64,000 nt of DNA from an uncultured Prevotellaceae bacterium (GTDB lineage Bacteria; Bacteroidota; Bacteroidia; Bacteroidales; Muribaculaceae). Location of the stretch: assembly GCA_905210415.1 (NCBI GenBank), contig CAJLWM010000001.1, positions 22,101-86,100 of the forward strand, written 5' to 3'. The notes under the pieces were generated by a model. It did no database searches. It worked only from the letters and a program-made list of their open reading frames with translations, and was not told the origin of the DNA. Positions 62,923 through 64,000 of this stretch are shown in pieces (within the stretch, counting starts at the first letter, position 1; each line of letters begins with the position of its first letter). The position numbers and the translations under genes were made by a program.

Positions 62923-63858
62923 TTATCGCATCATCAGCACGCCATCTTCAAAATAAAGATACTTGCCATCAGAGTAATACCAATATTCCTTTATGCCTTC
63001 GTGTGTCGGTCGCTGATTGGTGCGCATAGGGTTGCCAAACGACAATCTGACTTCCTCTTTTGTCATACCATTTTTCACCTTGCCTTCCACGATACATACC
63101 CAAACATCGTCGGCAATATCAGGGTAGCGTTTGCGTATGTCTGTGTACGAAAACAGCGCATCGAACGAACGGTTTTTCATCACCGTTCCACCTGTTGTCA
63201 TCCACACCATCGCTTGCTTCGACTTCTCAATATCTGTAAAAACCACCTTTATTGGGAAAACTTTATTGCCAGGAAGTACGCTATCAATCGTTACAGGCAC
63301 AAATTTTCTGCCTGCAATCATTTGTTCCTGAGAGTCATACCATATCGACGTCTTCACATAGCATTTGCACCCGCGAAGCTTTTCGTCCACATAGTTTACT
63401 TCGTCCATATCAATCAAAAAAGGTATAGAATAATCGCTCTTAATCTCATCAACGGTCTTATCAGTTGAGTAAACATATTTGTGCTTGCCATCAGTGAAAT
63501 TCATATTCACCGTTTTTCGATTATCGAGCACGCTGCCCAAATGATAACCGATATAACGCAATGTCACGCCTTTAAGCTTGAGTGTATCTGAATTATACTC
63601 GCTACTTGGCGCAAAAATCAGCGCCACATTATTGTCGCATGCATAAAATCGCTTACCAACCTTCCAATTAGCAAACGAATCCACGGGAATAGCCAACGAA
63701 TTAGCCTCTTTTTCTTCCTGCGAAGTTGCCTCCACAAGCTTTTTCACATCTTTATCAGTGATTTTCTTAGTTCCTTCCACACCAGTGAAACAGCCCGTCA
63801 AAAGAAAAACACTTATGCAAAGGCTCAACGTTATATATAGTTTGTTCTTATACATCAA
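62923..63858 (-). CDS. Lipoprotein of unknown function
   Basis: A 311-aa protein with signal peptide and lipobox LLTGC (cysteine at residue 22), so it is anchored to a membrane after processing. The mature part is beta-rich, for example NFTDGKHKYVYSTDKTVDEI, CKCYVKTSIWYDSQEQMIAG and the final KYLYFEDGVLMM. The C-terminal region (MTKEEVRLSFGNPMRT, EYWYYSDGKYLYF) resembles the BamE/SmpA-like outer-membrane assembly fold. It is the first gene of the operon with the MBL hydrolase. It may also start one codon later at the second Met. Confidence 0.7.
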   Translation of the reverse strand: MMYKNKLYITLSLCISVFLLTGCFTGVEGTKKITDKDVKKLVEATSQEEKEANSLAIPVDSFANWKVGKRFYACDNNVALIFAPSSEYNSDTLKLKGVTLRYIGYHLGSVLDNRKTVNMNFTDGKHKYVYSTDKTVDEIKSDYSIPFLIDMDEVNYVDEKLRGCKCYVKTSIWYDSQEQMIAGRKFVPVTIDSVLPGNKVFPIKVVFTDIEKSKQAMVWMTTGGTVMKNRSFDALFSYTDIRKRYPDIADDVWVCIVEGKVKNGMTKEEVRLSFGNPMRTNQRPTHEGIKEYWYYSDGKYLYFEDGVLMMR

Positions 63859-63881
63859 TTCATTATAAAATTATACATCTA

Positions 63882-63889
63882 CAAAATTA
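63882..63889 (-). promoter_or_regulatory. Promoter of the lipoprotein operon
   Basis: The minus strand reads TAATTTTG (TAnnTTTG), with TTG about 20 bases upstream and 24 bases before the lipoprotein ATG. Bases 63890-64000 show no further gene. Confidence 0.6.
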
Positions 63890-64000
63890 CGTATTTTTTG
63901 GCTCAGTAGCAATTTGATGAGTACGAAATCATCACATAAACAATATTGAACCACTAATTTAACCACATTTCACCTCTATTTGATAAATAACCGCCGCCGG

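Overview
The window comes from a member of the Bacteroidota, most likely the order Bacteroidales (a gut Muribaculaceae- or Prevotella-like genome fits best; the genus cannot be fixed from this sequence). The evidence is the repeated Bacteroidota promoter -7 element TAnnTTTG upstream of many genes, the rpmB-rpmG-DUF4295 trio, the pairs pyrG-yidC and gldE-phosphopantetheinyl transferase, a PPi-dependent phosphofructokinase, a kinase-RapZ fusion, and two secreted proteins with type IX-secretion-like C-termini. Almost all genes are intact and chromosomal. I see no insertion sequence, prophage, integrase or CRISPR array.

Layout. 1-4858 (minus): a tight operon of kinase-RapZ fusion, sugar-1-phosphate nucleotidyltransferase, ftsY, rimO and the start of menF. 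4891-7821 (minus): prfC, a DUF4924 protein and a Crp-family regulator. 8113-11341 (minus): the most interesting locus, a four-gene cassette for a cysteine-repeat peptide. It contains a 262-residue precursor with 28 + 15 Cys-X-X-X tetrads and a twin-arginine signal, a radical SAM/SPASM maturase, a SPASM-only maturase and a small accessory protein. 11381-11568 is a copy of a dispersed inverted-repeat element found in three forms in this window. 11747-12730 (minus): DUF4295, rpmG and rpmB behind a strong promoter and a structured, unidentified RNA. 12812-22862 (minus): cinA, tsaD, a DUF4421 outer-membrane protein, tamB and nadE. 23031-25685 (plus): a four-PAS membrane sensor with no output domain, and a family 2 glycosyltransferase. 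25824-32162 (minus): pfp, then an operon of flippase-like protein, NfeD-type protease, kdsB and a degenerate M16 protein. 32403-35882 (plus): a large modular surface protein. 36183: tRNA-Met. 36409-38752 (plus): ECF sigma, probable anti-sigma, a small exported protein and an outer-membrane barrel. 38844-40520 (minus): nucleoside kinase. 40847-47592 (plus): coiled-coil membrane protein, gldE, phosphopantetheinyl transferase, C69 dipeptidase, DUF3108 protein and cutC. 47696-49705 (minus): exported protein, GH25 lysozyme and TM2 protein. 49937-50384: a small acidic ORF converging on a truncated ADP-ribosyltransferase remnant. 50635-54416 (minus): yidC and pyrG. 54594-60288 (minus): transglutaminase-like protein, hflX and lepA. 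60438-63858 (minus): leucine-rich-repeat surface protein, MBL-fold hydrolase and lipoprotein.

How the genes work together. Several blocks concern the envelope: peptidoglycan recycling (kinase/RapZ + nucleotidyltransferase), membrane protein targeting (ftsY, yidC), outer-membrane assembly (tamB), Kdo activation (kdsB), lysozyme and surface proteins. The Cys-repeat cassette appears to be a self-contained RiPP-like maturation system. Its precursor carries an SRREFFK twin-arginine motif, which suggests modification in the cytoplasm followed by export of an already folded or metal/thioether-bearing product. The product's structure and role cannot be read from the sequence.
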